A DNA stretch of 34,616 nt, from positions 1 through 34,616 of the forward strand of contig JAKAKL010000007.1 of the NCBI GenBank assembly GCA_021824565.1, read 5' to 3'. Made by a program: the position numbers and the translations under genes. The DNA is from Bacteroidota bacterium. GTDB lineage: Bacteria > Bacteroidota > Ignavibacteria > Ignavibacteriales > Ignavibacteriaceae. Below are positions 25,215-34,616 of this stretch, piece after piece. Each line of letters starts with the position of its first letter. Positions within the stretch are counted from its first letter, which is position 1. The notes beneath the pieces are model-generated. The model was not told the origin of the DNA, made no database searches, and saw nothing but the letters and a program-made list of their open reading frames with translations.

Positions 25215-27251
25215 ATGAAAAATTTTTTAACTCTCATAGGTATAATTATCTTGGCTCTCACGATGACCAATGCACAAAACCGAAAACAAACCAGCGCCGG
25301 ACATGGATTGCAGCTTTCATGGATGGATACTTCGGTTAACCCGGCTGTAGATTTTTTTGATTACGCCAATGGGAACTGGATTAAAAACAATCCCATTCCT
25401 CCCTCGGAAAGTTATTGGGGAATTTTTTACGTTCTGCAGGAAGACAATTACAAATCTCTGCGGATAGTTATGGAAGCAGATGCTAAGAAAAAATCGGCAA
25501 GCGGAAGCAACGTTCAGAAAGTCGGCGATTTTTATTTCAGCGGAATGGATACGGCAGCAATAAATAAACTCGGTTCAGAACCGCTGCAAAAAGAGTTCGA
25601 CAGAATAAACTCCATTAAGAATTTGAACGATCTAAATAATGTAATTGCACTTTTCCAAACCTACGGCGTTTCTCCTTTGTTTAATTTCTTCGCTATGCCG
25701 GATCAAATGAACAGCTCCGAAATTGCTACGTATCTTTATCAAGGCGGAATTGCAATGCCGGATAGAGATTATTATTTAAAGACCGATTCCGCTTCGGCAA
25801 AAATTAGAGAAGAGTATCTTGAACATATCGCAAATATGTTTATGCTTCTCGGCGATGACGCGGCGAAAGCTAAAGAAGAAGCTGCCGTTGTAATGAATAT
25901 AGAAACAAATCTGGCTAAGTCTTCGATGACGCCGGTGGAACAGCGCGATCCTTATGCGGTCTATCATAAATATTCTATCAAATCAGCCGATTCATTAACG
26001 CCGGCAATTAAGTGGAATAAATTTTTAAATGATGTCGGCGTAAAAAACATTAAAGATATAATTGTAAGCCAGCCGGAATTTTTCAAAGAAGTAAACTCGC
26101 TTCTTCAGAATGAAAGCATAGATAATTGGAAAACTTATTTACGATGGTGCTTGATAAACACTTTTGCGCCGTATTTAAGCAACAATTTTGTCGATGAGCA
26201 TTTTCATTTCTTTGGAACAATTCTAACGGGAGCAAAGGAATTAAAGCCGCGCTGGAAGAGGATTCTTCAAGATGCGGACGGAGCAATCGGAGAAATTCTC
26301 GGGCAGGAATTTGTAAGAATGCACTTCCCTCCCGAAGCTAAAAAAAGAAACCTTGAAATGGTTGATAACTTGATAAAAGTTTTCGGCGAAAGGATTGAAA
26401 AACTCGATTGGATGAGCAAAGAGACAAAAGAAAAAGCAATTCATAAGCTTCATAAAATTTTGAAGAAGGTTGGATATCCGGATAAATGGAGAAACTACGA
26501 CGGGCTTGAAATAAACCGCGGCGCCTATGTAGATAACATTATCCGTTCAAATATTTTTAACTTCGATTATATGATTGCAAAGATAGGCAAGCCTGTTGAC
26601 AAAACTCTCTGGGAGATGACGCCGCAAACCGTAAATGCATATTATGATCCATCGCTGAATGAAATAGTTTTTCCGGCTGGAATTCTTCAGCCGCCGTTCT
26701 TCGATATGAATGCCGACGACGCTGTTAACTACGGCGAAACCGGCGCTACTATCGGGCACGAAATGACTCATGGTTTCGATGACCAGGGCAGACAATATGA
26801 CGCGGACGGAAATTTAAAAAATTGGTGGACTAAAGACGATGAAAAGAAATTTAAAGAACGTGCTGATAAAATGGTTCAGCAGTTCAATGATTATGTTGTC
26901 CTCGACAGTCTGCATGTAAATGGAGAATTAACGCTTGGAGAAAACATTGCAGATCTCGGCGGATTAATTATTGCTTATGAAGCATTCAAGATGACGAAAG
27001 AAGGGCAGTCGGATAAAAAAATTGACGGCTTCACGCCTGATCAAAGATTTTTTATTGCATACGCACAATCCTGGGCGGGACATGAACGCAACGAAGCATT
27101 GAAGAAACAAATTTTAACTAATCCTCATTCGCCGGATAAATTAAGAACGAATGCGCCTCTTTCAAATATGCCTGAGTTTTACAAAGCCTTCGATATAAAA
27201 CCCGGCGATCAAATGTACAGACCCGATAATTTAAGAGTTAAAATTTGGTAA
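25215..27251 (+). CDS. M13-family zinc metallopeptidase (PepO/neprilysin type)
   Basis: An exported zinc endopeptidase cleaving small peptides. The ATG at 25215 gives a signal peptide MKNFLTLIGIIILALTMTNA and has AAGGG about 7 bases upstream; an earlier ATG at 25191 would add eight residues before the signal and is less likely. The 678 residues have a neprilysin N-terminal domain (MDTSVNPAVDFFDYANGNWI) and the M13 catalytic domain with the zinc motif HEMTH at 515-519 and the third ligand E576 in ENIADLGG. NAYYDPSLNEIVFPAGILQP precedes the site and the C-terminus reads NLRVKIW, where many M13 enzymes end CRVW. It runs alone, ending at a hairpin shared with a convergent gene. Confidence 0.95.
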   Translation: MKNFLTLIGIIILALTMTNAQNRKQTSAGHGLQLSWMDTSVNPAVDFFDYANGNWIKNNPIPPSESYWGIFYVLQEDNYKSLRIVMEADAKKKSASGSNVQKVGDFYFSGMDTAAINKLGSEPLQKEFDRINSIKNLNDLNNVIALFQTYGVSPLFNFFAMPDQMNSSEIATYLYQGGIAMPDRDYYLKTDSASAKIREEYLEHIANMFMLLGDDAAKAKEEAAVVMNIETNLAKSSMTPVEQRDPYAVYHKYSIKSADSLTPAIKWNKFLNDVGVKNIKDIIVSQPEFFKEVNSLLQNESIDNWKTYLRWCLINTFAPYLSNNFVDEHFHFFGTILTGAKELKPRWKRILQDADGAIGEILGQEFVRMHFPPEAKKRNLEMVDNLIKVFGERIEKLDWMSKETKEKAIHKLHKILKKVGYPDKWRNYDGLEINRGAYVDNIIRSNIFNFDYMIAKIGKPVDKTLWEMTPQTVNAYYDPSLNEIVFPAGILQPPFFDMNADDAVNYGETGATIGHEMTHGFDDQGRQYDADGNLKNWWTKDDEKKFKERADKMVQQFNDYVVLDSLHVNGELTLGENIADLGGLIIAYEAFKMTKEGQSDKKIDGFTPDQRFFIAYAQSWAGHERNEALKKQILTNPHSPDKLRTNAPLSNMPEFYKAFDIKPGDQMYRPDNLRVKIW

Positions 27252-27257
27252 GTTTAA

Positions 27258-27287
27258 AGCCTTGAAGACTTCAAAGTCTTCGAGGCT
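27258..27287. terminator. Bidirectional terminator between convergent genes
   Basis: AGCCTTGAAGACTT and AAGTCTTCGAGGCT pair over 14 bp (one T-G pair) around the loop CA. The hairpin lies 6 bases after the metallopeptidase stop and 4 bases after the stop of the minus-strand gene, flanked by A and T runs on both sides. Confidence 0.8.
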
Positions 27288-27291
27288 AAAT

Positions 27292-28722
27292 TTAAATTGC
27301 TCCGAGCTTTGCCAGCATTTTTGCGGCATAATCGTTGGCTGGATCAAGCTTCATTGCTTTTTTATAACTCGCAATCGCTTCCGATCTTTTATGTAATTGG
27401 CGATATGCATCGCCGAGAGTGTTAAATACCGTTGGAACATAATTAAATAAAGAAGCATTGAGCTTAAGAATTTGTATTGCCCAATCTTTTTTGTTCATCA
27501 AGAATAAATCTTTCCCAACAGTGTCAAATAAATTATAGTCGGAAATTTCATAACGGTTGTCATGAAATATTTTTCCGTAGTTAGCGAGAAAATATTTTAT
27601 GCCGGCTTTTTCAATTTCGTTATAGACAAATCTTGTTGGCGGAATTCTCGGAGGTGAGTACTGTCTGCCGAACAAGATCATTTTAACAAAATATGTTGCG
27701 TCAAGCGCGCTCGGCTGATTTAAGTTTGATAAAATTACAATCGAATATTTTTCTCTAAAGAAACGATACCAGACCGTTTCAAAGCCCGGCAGCGAACCTT
27801 CGATTCCAAATGTTTCTTTGGAAGAATAAATTTTCCATGTTTCTTTATCTTCGCCTGAAAAATTTTTTGAAAATAATCTTAGTTTGCTTTCATTGGATAA
27901 AATTAAAGTATCGTTAGCAAGCGAGTAGTCAAGCTTCAGCAGATCTTCTGCCGTTGTGTATATTCCGATGTTGCCTGCGCATTTAGTGTTTTCGTTTAAG
28001 CTGTCCTTAAGTTCTCCATCCAGCAAAACTTTGTATCCGTTAGCAAACTCTCCGGCGTCATTAACGTTTATACTAAAGCCGGAGTTATTCATTTTAAGCG
28101 GGTTGAATATTTTCTCTTCTAAAATTTCTTTGAAATTTTTTCCATATATTTTTTCTATTATAGCCGAGAGCACTGCAAAGCCGGAACTGGATAAAGACAT
28201 TTGTGCGCCGGGCGTAAATTTTAGTTTTTCTTTTTTTATTATGGGAAGAAGCTCGTCGATATTTTTTATATCTTTCCCTTTCTTCTCAAAGCCGGGATCT
28301 TCTTCATAGTTCCCTAAGCCTGAGCGTTCGTCGAGAAGATTAAGAATTGTTATCTTACTTGCTTCGGATGAAAAGCCGGGAATATACTTATCGATCGTAT
28401 CCGTATATTGTATTCTGCCTTCTTCTTTAAGCTGCGAAATTAGAATTGCAGTAAAAAATTTTGTTACTGTACCGATTGAAAATTTTGTGTTCAGCTCGTT
28501 TGGAATTTTCTTTATATAGTTTGCAGAGCCAAAAGCTTTTTGATAAAGCGGTTTGTTGTCAACCGAAATTAGAACAACTCCCGAAAACATTTTCAGCTTT
28601 ACTAGCTGAGTCATAACGGAATCAACCTGCTCGACCACATTTCCCTGCTGAGCATAATTTCTTCCTGCAAAAAAAATAAGGACAAATACTACGGCGACAA
28701 TTTTTTCAGAAAAGCTTTTCAT
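27292..28722 (-). CDS. Exported beta-lactamase-fold protein with TPR tail, probably catalytically inactive
   Basis: A 476-residue protein with a signal peptide (to about A24) and a beta-lactamase/PBP-like serine hydrolase domain (about 30-340). The usual catalytic motifs are altered. S-x-x-K reads T85-V-T-K88; Y-x-N reads L177-S-S179; the His-x-Gly region reads G-I-E-G at 306-309. Thr could replace Ser only poorly and the general-base Tyr is gone, so a binding or scaffold role is likely (inference). Residues about 415-476 form tetratricopeptide repeats (FNTLGDAYRQLHKRSEAIAS, YKKAMKLDPAN). It lies 14 bases downstream of the VOC gene on the same strand, a probable operon. Confidence 0.85.
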   Translation of the reverse strand: MKSFSEKIVAVVFVLIFFAGRNYAQQGNVVEQVDSVMTQLVKLKMFSGVVLISVDNKPLYQKAFGSANYIKKIPNELNTKFSIGTVTKFFTAILISQLKEEGRIQYTDTIDKYIPGFSSEASKITILNLLDERSGLGNYEEDPGFEKKGKDIKNIDELLPIIKKEKLKFTPGAQMSLSSSGFAVLSAIIEKIYGKNFKEILEEKIFNPLKMNNSGFSINVNDAGEFANGYKVLLDGELKDSLNENTKCAGNIGIYTTAEDLLKLDYSLANDTLILSNESKLRLFSKNFSGEDKETWKIYSSKETFGIEGSLPGFETVWYRFFREKYSIVILSNLNQPSALDATYFVKMILFGRQYSPPRIPPTRFVYNEIEKAGIKYFLANYGKIFHDNRYEISDYNLFDTVGKDLFLMNKKDWAIQILKLNASLFNYVPTVFNTLGDAYRQLHKRSEAIASYKKAMKLDPANDYAAKMLAKLGAI

Positions 28723-28736
28723 AAATTATTTTAAGT

Positions 28737-29228
28737 TTATTCATCGTCGAGTTCTGAAAGCAGGTCGAGAATATCAAGATGCTTTGTTATCATTTGCAAA
28801 TGACCTTCTTCGTCGATCGGCCATTGATCAAGCGAGCGGTCGGCATAAAGTTCAACGCCGTTTCCGTCTGGATCGGTTAGATAAATAGATTCAGAAATTC
28901 CGTGATCGGAGGCGCCGTCCAGAGGATAATTTATTTCGTATAATCTTTTTAAAATCCGCGCAAGTTCCTTTCGGCTCGGGTAAAGAATTCCGAAGTGGTA
29001 AAGACCGGTATGCCCCGGCGGCGGTGCAGGCGCGCCTTTCCCTTGCCACGTGTTTAAGCCGATGTAATGATGGTATCCGCCGGCAGAAAGAAATACCGCT
29101 GAGTTTCCAAAGTACGATGTTACTTCAAAGCCGAGCAGATCCCGATAAAATTTTAATGACCGCTCAATATCGGAGACGGTTAAGTGAATATGCCCGATTT
29201 TTACTTCAGGATGAATTATATTTTTCAA
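28737..29228 (-). CDS. VOC-family (glyoxalase / extradiol dioxygenase-like) protein
   Basis: A 163-residue vicinal oxygen chelate protein, close in style to CatE-like catechol 2,3-dioxygenases. The metal triad can be read directly: H13 in IGHIHLTVSD, H78 in GLYHFGIL and E126 in GVELYADR. The two beta-alpha-beta-beta-beta modules occupy about 8-60 and 75-130; the acidic C-terminus (LLSELDDE) is extra. A divalent metal-dependent activity is expected, but the substrate cannot be told from sequence. The gene precedes the serine-hydrolase-like gene by 14 bases. The start is the first ATG in the frame, and no strong ribosome binding site is seen. Confidence 0.88.
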   Translation of the reverse strand: MKNIIHPEVKIGHIHLTVSDIERSLKFYRDLLGFEVTSYFGNSAVFLSAGGYHHYIGLNTWQGKGAPAPPPGHTGLYHFGILYPSRKELARILKRLYEINYPLDGASDHGISESIYLTDPDGNGVELYADRSLDQWPIDEEGHLQMITKHLDILDLLSELDDE

Positions 29229-29334
29229 TTATAGACTTCTTGTTTTAATTAAAAATTGCAGTTAAAATTTTGGATGTAAAGATAAAAAATACAAACCAAT
29301 TAATACGCATTTGCTGACATAGAAACCTATTCGT

Positions 29335-30039
29335 TTAGATTTTTCCGTAGAGATATTTTTTCCTTTTCGACTCGGGAAACTTTTCTATTGCATACCTGAG
29401 CATTGTCCGCGGCATTTGTTTATAATTTTCTTTTAAAAACTTTTCTTCCGCTTCTAAATTTCTTTTACCTATTTCGCGCAGCATCCAGCCGACAGCTTTA
29501 TGTATTAAGTCGTGGTCTTCTTTCAATAAAATTTTTGAAATATCAAGAGACACTTTAAAGTCATTTTCTTTTATGAAACGAAATGTAGAAAGTACTGAAA
29601 TTCTTTTATCCCAAAGATTTTTTGACCTTGCCATTTTGTAAAGCATCTCTTTATTCTTATTGAGCAGAAAGTCTCCAACAATATTCGGCGCAGACAAATC
29701 GACTAAATCCCAGTTGTTTATATGAGATTTGTTAGAAATATAAAAATTAAAAATCTTTTTTTTCTCAACTTCTCCCGACTTTGGAAATCTTGATACGAGA
29801 ATTAACAGTGCTGTTAAGCGCTCCTCATGAATTTTTGATTCGATGAGAATCTTTAGCTCGTCGAAAGTAAGATCAGAATTCTCCTTTGCAATTTTTCTTT
29901 GCACCGGCACTTTCAGCCCAATGAATACGTCTCCTTCACCGTATTCTCCCTTCCCGGTTTTAAAAAATCTTTGTAATAATTTTGCTTGTTCGGAATTAGA
30001 ATTTTCTTTTAATGATTTTTTTAAATTCTCAAAGCTCAT
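29335..30039 (-). CDS. AlkD-like DNA alkylation repair protein (HEAT-like repeats)
   Basis: A 234-residue all-helical protein of the AlkC/AlkD DNA glycosylase superfamily, which excises cationic N3- and N7-alkylpurines without base flipping. The DNA-facing residues known in Bacillus AlkD are present: W110 and D114 in NNWDLVD, R146 in LWDKRIS, and W185 with R188 in GWMLREIGK. HEAT-like helices fill the length. AGATAT rather than a strong ribosome binding site precedes the ATG. It is 106 bases upstream of the VOC gene on the same strand; whether they share a transcript is unclear. Confidence 0.9.
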   Translation of the reverse strand: MSFENLKKSLKENSNSEQAKLLQRFFKTGKGEYGEGDVFIGLKVPVQRKIAKENSDLTFDELKILIESKIHEERLTALLILVSRFPKSGEVEKKKIFNFYISNKSHINNWDLVDLSAPNIVGDFLLNKNKEMLYKMARSKNLWDKRISVLSTFRFIKENDFKVSLDISKILLKEDHDLIHKAVGWMLREIGKRNLEAEEKFLKENYKQMPRTMLRYAIEKFPESKRKKYLYGKI

Positions 30040-30198
30040 AATATCTCCAATTCATCGGAATAAAATTATTCATATTCTATTTGGTATAAAAGAATTCGGA
30101 TAATAATTTTTGCACTGCTTTATTACTCGGTATCACAAAAACATTAAGTCAGGTTAAGTACGTTTGAAAAAATATAACAAAGATAAGGAGTCAACAAC

Positions 30199-30717
30199 AT
30201 GAAAAAGATTTTTGTTTTGTGCCTGATAGTTTTTTCATTTTTATTTCTTGCAAATACCTCATTTAATTCTTTGAAACTACCGGACTCTAATTATTCTTCC
30301 TTAACCTCGCCGCTCAAAAATTCAAAGACAAACAAATCGGAGAAAAATGTTTTTAAAGCTGTCCTTTCCGGCAGCTTCAAAACTCCTGCCGTAGATACGA
30401 AAGCAAGAGGTCATGCTGATTTTATGTTTAGCAAAGACGGCAAAAAACTTTTTTATAGGCTTTATGTTTTTAATATCGACAGCGTTTCAATGGCGCATAT
30501 CCACCATGGACCAATGGGAAAAGAAGGTCCTATTGCTGTTTGGTTATACAAAGGAAAAATTACCGGCAAGTTCAACGGATTACTGTCTAAAGGAACTATA
30601 ACAAACAAAGATGTAAATCTCGACAGTCTTCGCGCTTGGATTAAAACCGGCGACGCTTACGTGCTGGTTCATACGCAAAATAATCCAAACGGCGAAATCG
30701 GCGGCTTAATTAAATAA
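30199..30717 (+). CDS. Exported CHRD-domain protein
   Basis: A 172-residue protein with a clear signal peptide (MKKIFVLCLIVFSFLFLA, cleavage near residue 20-24) and a CHRD (chordin-like) domain at about 50-172. The domain shows F-K-A-V-L-S-G, TPAVDTKARGHADFMFS, MAHIHHGPMGKEGPIAVWLY and the end AYVLVHTQNNPNGEIGGLI. CHRD domains are beta-sandwiches of unknown function in bacteria, found in exported proteins; the His-rich AHIHHG segment is conserved and could bind metal (inference). AAGGAG lies 9-14 bases before the ATG. It appears monocistronic, followed by a hairpin. Confidence 0.9.
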   Translation: MKKIFVLCLIVFSFLFLANTSFNSLKLPDSNYSSLTSPLKNSKTNKSEKNVFKAVLSGSFKTPAVDTKARGHADFMFSKDGKKLFYRLYVFNIDSVSMAHIHHGPMGKEGPIAVWLYKGKITGKFNGLLSKGTITNKDVNLDSLRAWIKTGDAYVLVHTQNNPNGEIGGLIK

Positions 30718-30741
30718 CAAAAGAATTTTTCTGAAGAATTA

Positions 30742-30771
30742 ATAGCCGCTGTAGATAGCTCCGGCGGCTAT
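30742..30771. terminator. Hairpin after the CHRD gene
   Basis: ATAGCCGC and GCGGCTAT form an 8-bp GC-rich stem around a 14-base loop, 25 bases after the stop and followed by TGTTGTTTTA. Consistent with an intrinsic terminator on the plus strand. Confidence 0.6.
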
Positions 30772-30876
30772 GTTGTTTTATGCCCAGCATCATAAATTGC
30801 TCAGCTTGAAGAAACTATATTTCACAATAAACTTTTACAATCATTTCTTTTTCACAACAATTATTTTGTATTGGCA

Positions 30877-31497
30877 ATGGCAGAAAACAAAAGCATAACA
30901 AGTTTATTTCTTGACGTCGGCGGCGTTTTGTTGACAAACGGATGGGACCGCAAGGCAAGAAATTCAGCAGTAAAAAAATTTAATCTTGATTCGGAGGAAT
31001 TAAATGAACGTCATCATTTAACTTTTGACACTTATGAATCCGGGAAATTAGATTTAAACGAATACCTTGAGCGCGTCGTCTTTTATGAAAAAAGAAATTT
31101 TTCAAAAGAAGAGTTTGAAAATTTTATGTATGAACAATCTCAGCCGATTCAAAATATGATTACGTTCATCAAAGAGCTTAAAAAAACTTACAAGCTAAAA
31201 GTTACCGCCGTCAGCAATGAAGGACGCGAGTTAACAGAATACAGAATAAGAAAATTTAAACTTCACGAAATTTTTGATTCGTTTATCGCATCAAGCTTTA
31301 TTCATATTCGCAAACCGGATGTTGATATTTACAGAATTGCCCTGGATGTTTCGCAGGCGAAGCCGGAACAAGTTGCGTATCTCGACGACCGTCTTATGTT
31401 CGTACAGGTTGCGCGCTCGCTTGGTATCAACGGCATTCATCATAAAAGTTTAAGCTCGACTAAAAGCCATCTTGCCGGTCTTGGTCTTGCGCTATAA
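30877..31497 (+). CDS. HAD-family hydrolase (YihX/epoxide-hydrolase-like subgroup)
   Basis: A 206-residue haloacid-dehalogenase-like protein, numbered from the ATG at 30877; a TTG two codons upstream is less likely. Motif I is SLFLDVGGVLLTN with D13; the residue two positions on is Gly, as in the D-x-G-G-V subgroup, so simple phosphatase activity is not assured. Motif II is TAVSNEG, motif III the Lys in HIRKPDVDIY, and motif IV AYLDDR. The helical cap lies at about 20-90. The substrate is unknown; sugar phosphates are typical for relatives. It precedes gnd by 43 bases on the same strand, so a link with the pentose phosphate genes is possible. Confidence 0.85.
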   Translation: MAENKSITSLFLDVGGVLLTNGWDRKARNSAVKKFNLDSEELNERHHLTFDTYESGKLDLNEYLERVVFYEKRNFSKEEFENFMYEQSQPIQNMITFIKELKKTYKLKVTAVSNEGRELTEYRIRKFKLHEIFDSFIASSFIHIRKPDVDIYRIALDVSQAKPEQVAYLDDRLMFVQVARSLGINGIHHKSLSSTKSHLAGLGLAL

Positions 31498-31540
31498 TAT
31501 TTAAATTGATTTTTTTCGTCACTTACTTAAGAAAATTTTT

Positions 31541-32956
31541 ATGGAAGATTATAAATATAAACTTGGAATGGTAGGGCTCGGAGTTATGGGCAGAAATCTT
31601 GTTTTAAACTTTGCAGACCACGGCTTCCCTATCGCCGGCTTTGACAAAGATAAAACTAAAGTTGATGCGCTAAACGCTGAAGGATCTGGAAAAAAAGTTA
31701 AAGGCGTAAATGCTGTTGAAGAATTTATTTTTCTATTATCAAAGCCGCGCGTAGTAATGATGCTTGTTCCGGCTGGCTCTCCGGTAGATTCAGTAATAAA
31801 CGATGTGCTTCCCTACCTCGAACCGGGCGATTTAATTATCGACGGCGGAAACTCCCACTTCACAGATACAAACAAAAGATTTCTTGAACTAAAAGAAAAG
31901 AAAATTAATTTTTTAGGTGTGGGAATTTCAGGCGGCGAGCAAGGCGCGCGCTTTGGACCCAGCATGATGCCGGGTGGACCGAAAGATGCTTATGAAATTG
32001 TCCGCCCGATGTTTGAAGCAGCATCCGCAAAAGCAGGAGGAAAGAATTGTGTCACATATCTCGGTCCCGGCTCTGCAGGACATTATGTCAAGATGGTGCA
32101 CAACGGAATTGAGTACGGCTTGATGCAGCTTATCTCCGAAGTATACGACATCCTTAGACGCGGGCTTAATCTTTCAAACAGCGAACTCCATAAAATTTTT
32201 AATGAGTGGAATAAAACCGAGCTTCTATCTTTTCTAATCGAAATAACGTCCGATGTCTTCGCACAGCGCGATGATAACGGCGAAGGAATGCTCATTGATA
32301 AGATCCTTGACAAGGCAAAACAAAAAGGAACCGGCAAATGGACTTCGCAGGACGCGATGGATATTCAAGTGCCGCTTAATACGATTGACGCCGCTGTTGC
32401 AATGCGCGATATGTCCGCATTTAAATCCGAAAGAGAAAGCGCTTCTTTAATTCTTGATGAAAAAAATATTAAATTCTCAGGCAACAAAGAAGAATTTATT
32501 TTGAAACTTCGCAGCGCATTATATTTTTCGATGATCACGACTTATGCACAGGGCATGGCAATGCTGCTTGCGGCTTCAAAAGAGTATGAATATAATCTAA
32601 GCTTAAAAGACATCGCGCAAATATGGAGCGGCGGATGCATAATCAGAGCTGCTCTGCTTGAGGATATTTCAAATGCCTTTGAAAACAAGCCTGACCTGGT
32701 TAATCTTTTGATCGATCCGAAAATCTCAAGCGAAATAAAAAAGAGAGCTGCGGATGTGCGGCTTATAATTAAAACCGCAATTGATATGGGTATCCCCGCC
32801 GCCGGGATGTCCGCGTCATTAGCATATTACGATTCTTACCGGAGCGCATGGCTGCCGGCAAATTTAGTTCAAGCCCAGCGCGACTTCTTCGGAGCGCACA
32901 CTTACGAGCGCGTCGATGAAAAAGGCGTTTATCATACTCACTGGAATTTAAAATAA
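31541..32956 (+). CDS. gnd: 6-phosphogluconate dehydrogenase (decarboxylating)
   Basis: Oxidises 6-phosphogluconate to ribulose 5-phosphate and CO2 with NADPH formation. The 471 residues match the long, homodimeric Gnd. The nucleotide motif is MVGLGVMGRNLVLNFADHG, and the cofactor and substrate loops are DGGNSHFTDT and GVGISGGEQGARFGPSMMPG. The catalytic lysine lies in HYVKMVHNGIEYGLMQ. The C-terminal helical domain is complete, ending YHTHWNLK. Only 9 bases separate it from zwf, with AAGGAG between, so the two dehydrogenases are co-expressed. Confidence 0.97.
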   Translation: MEDYKYKLGMVGLGVMGRNLVLNFADHGFPIAGFDKDKTKVDALNAEGSGKKVKGVNAVEEFIFLLSKPRVVMMLVPAGSPVDSVINDVLPYLEPGDLIIDGGNSHFTDTNKRFLELKEKKINFLGVGISGGEQGARFGPSMMPGGPKDAYEIVRPMFEAASAKAGGKNCVTYLGPGSAGHYVKMVHNGIEYGLMQLISEVYDILRRGLNLSNSELHKIFNEWNKTELLSFLIEITSDVFAQRDDNGEGMLIDKILDKAKQKGTGKWTSQDAMDIQVPLNTIDAAVAMRDMSAFKSERESASLILDEKNIKFSGNKEEFILKLRSALYFSMITTYAQGMAMLLAASKEYEYNLSLKDIAQIWSGGCIIRAALLEDISNAFENKPDLVNLLIDPKISSEIKKRAADVRLIIKTAIDMGIPAAGMSASLAYYDSYRSAWLPANLVQAQRDFFGAHTYERVDEKGVYHTHWNLK

Positions 32957-32965
32957 GGAGAATGT

Positions 32966-34486
<1,521 letters not shown>

Positions 34487-34504
34487 TTTTTTGTAATAAC
34501 TCCA

Positions 34505-34540
34505 TAGAAATGTCATAGATTGGACTCAGTAGAAATGTCA
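34505..34540. repeat. Paired direct repeats in the IS left end
   Basis: TAGAAATGTCA occurs at 34505-34515 and again at 34530-34540, 25 bases apart, between zwf and the transposase start. Such repeated subterminal boxes are commonly transposase-binding sites. Confidence 0.6.
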
Positions 34541-34555
34541 GTAAAAATTAAATTA

Positions 34556-34580
34556 GAGAACTCAGAAAAAAGGAGTTCTC
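34556..34580. promoter_or_regulatory. Hairpin covering the transposase ribosome binding site
   Basis: GAGAACTC at 34556-34563 and GAGTTCTC at 34573-34580 form a perfect 8-bp stem whose right arm includes most of the AGGAG ribosome binding site (34571-34575) of the transposase. In an incoming transcript this would hide the start, limiting expression. Confidence 0.6.
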
Positions 34581-34583
34581 GCA

Positions 34584-34616
34584 ATGGAAGGAATACTGAC
34601 AATGAGTCAAAAAGAA
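34584..34616 (+). CDS. 5' end of an insertion-sequence transposase, cut by the window edge
   Basis: ATG at 34584 begins MEGILTMSQKE, 8 bases after an AGGAG. This opening is like that of ISNCY-type and related HTH-DDE transposases, which start with a short leader then M-S-x-K-E-x-x-R. Only 11 codons are visible, so the family is tentative. The paired repeats and the hairpin just upstream support an IS left end. Confidence 0.6.
   Translation, partial: MEGILTMSQKE

Overview
The window looks like chromosomal DNA from a member of the Ignavibacteria (Bacteroidota/Chlorobiota side of the tree). The evidence is an AT-rich composition, a protein ending in a type IX secretion sorting domain that opens with the NYPNPFNP motif typical of that group, frequent TTG starts, and house-keeping proteins of matching character. 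The taxonomic call is an inference from protein style, not from a marker gene tree.

Layout. (1) 1-3.6 kb, minus strand: the first codons of an unidentified gene, a 723-residue secreted beta-propeller-like protein with a T9SS sorting tail, and an unidentified lipoprotein; a 14-15 bp inverted repeat brackets the last two. (2) 3.6-7.1 kb: an accessory, partly decayed stretch. It holds three toxin-antitoxin-like pairs: DUF433 with a deleted DUF5615 partner, an intact VapBC, and DUF2283 with a DUF4258 partner carrying a nonsense codon. It also holds a MITE-like palindromic element, a small HTH gene preceded by a strictly 21-bp-periodic array of GGAATATTCC-type palindromes, and a second broken copy of that gene's 3' end. 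(3) 7.1-15.6 kb, minus strand: a proteostasis block hsp20 - dnaJ/cbpA-like - htpG - clpB followed by recQ. (4) 15.6-25.1 kb, plus strand: mnmE - mnmG - rsmG - murQ - PAP2 phosphatase - mfd, closely spaced and probably co-transcribed, with two parS-like ParB-binding sites between mnmE and mnmG. (5) 25.2-34.5 kb: M13 metallopeptidase (+), then a minus-strand group (beta-lactamase-fold protein with TPRs, VOC-family protein, AlkD-like protein), then CHRD protein, HAD hydrolase, gnd and zwf (+). (6) The last 130 bases are the left end of an insertion sequence with the first 11 codons of a transposase.

How the genes work together. MnmE and MnmG form the complex that modifies wobble uridine 34 of tRNA, and RsmG methylates 16S rRNA; the gidA-gidB (mnmG-rsmG) neighbourhood is classically close to the chromosome origin, and the parS-like sites agree with an origin-proximal position. 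ClpB, the J-protein, HtpG and small heat-shock protein act in sequence to hold, disaggregate and refold proteins. Zwf and Gnd are the two NADPH-yielding dehydrogenases of the oxidative pentose phosphate pathway; 6-phosphogluconolactonase is not in the window.

The most unusual feature is the 21-bp phased operator-like array at 5118-5337 in front of the small HTH gene. No tRNA, rRNA or CRISPR array was seen. All family assignments are from reading motifs; no database search was run.
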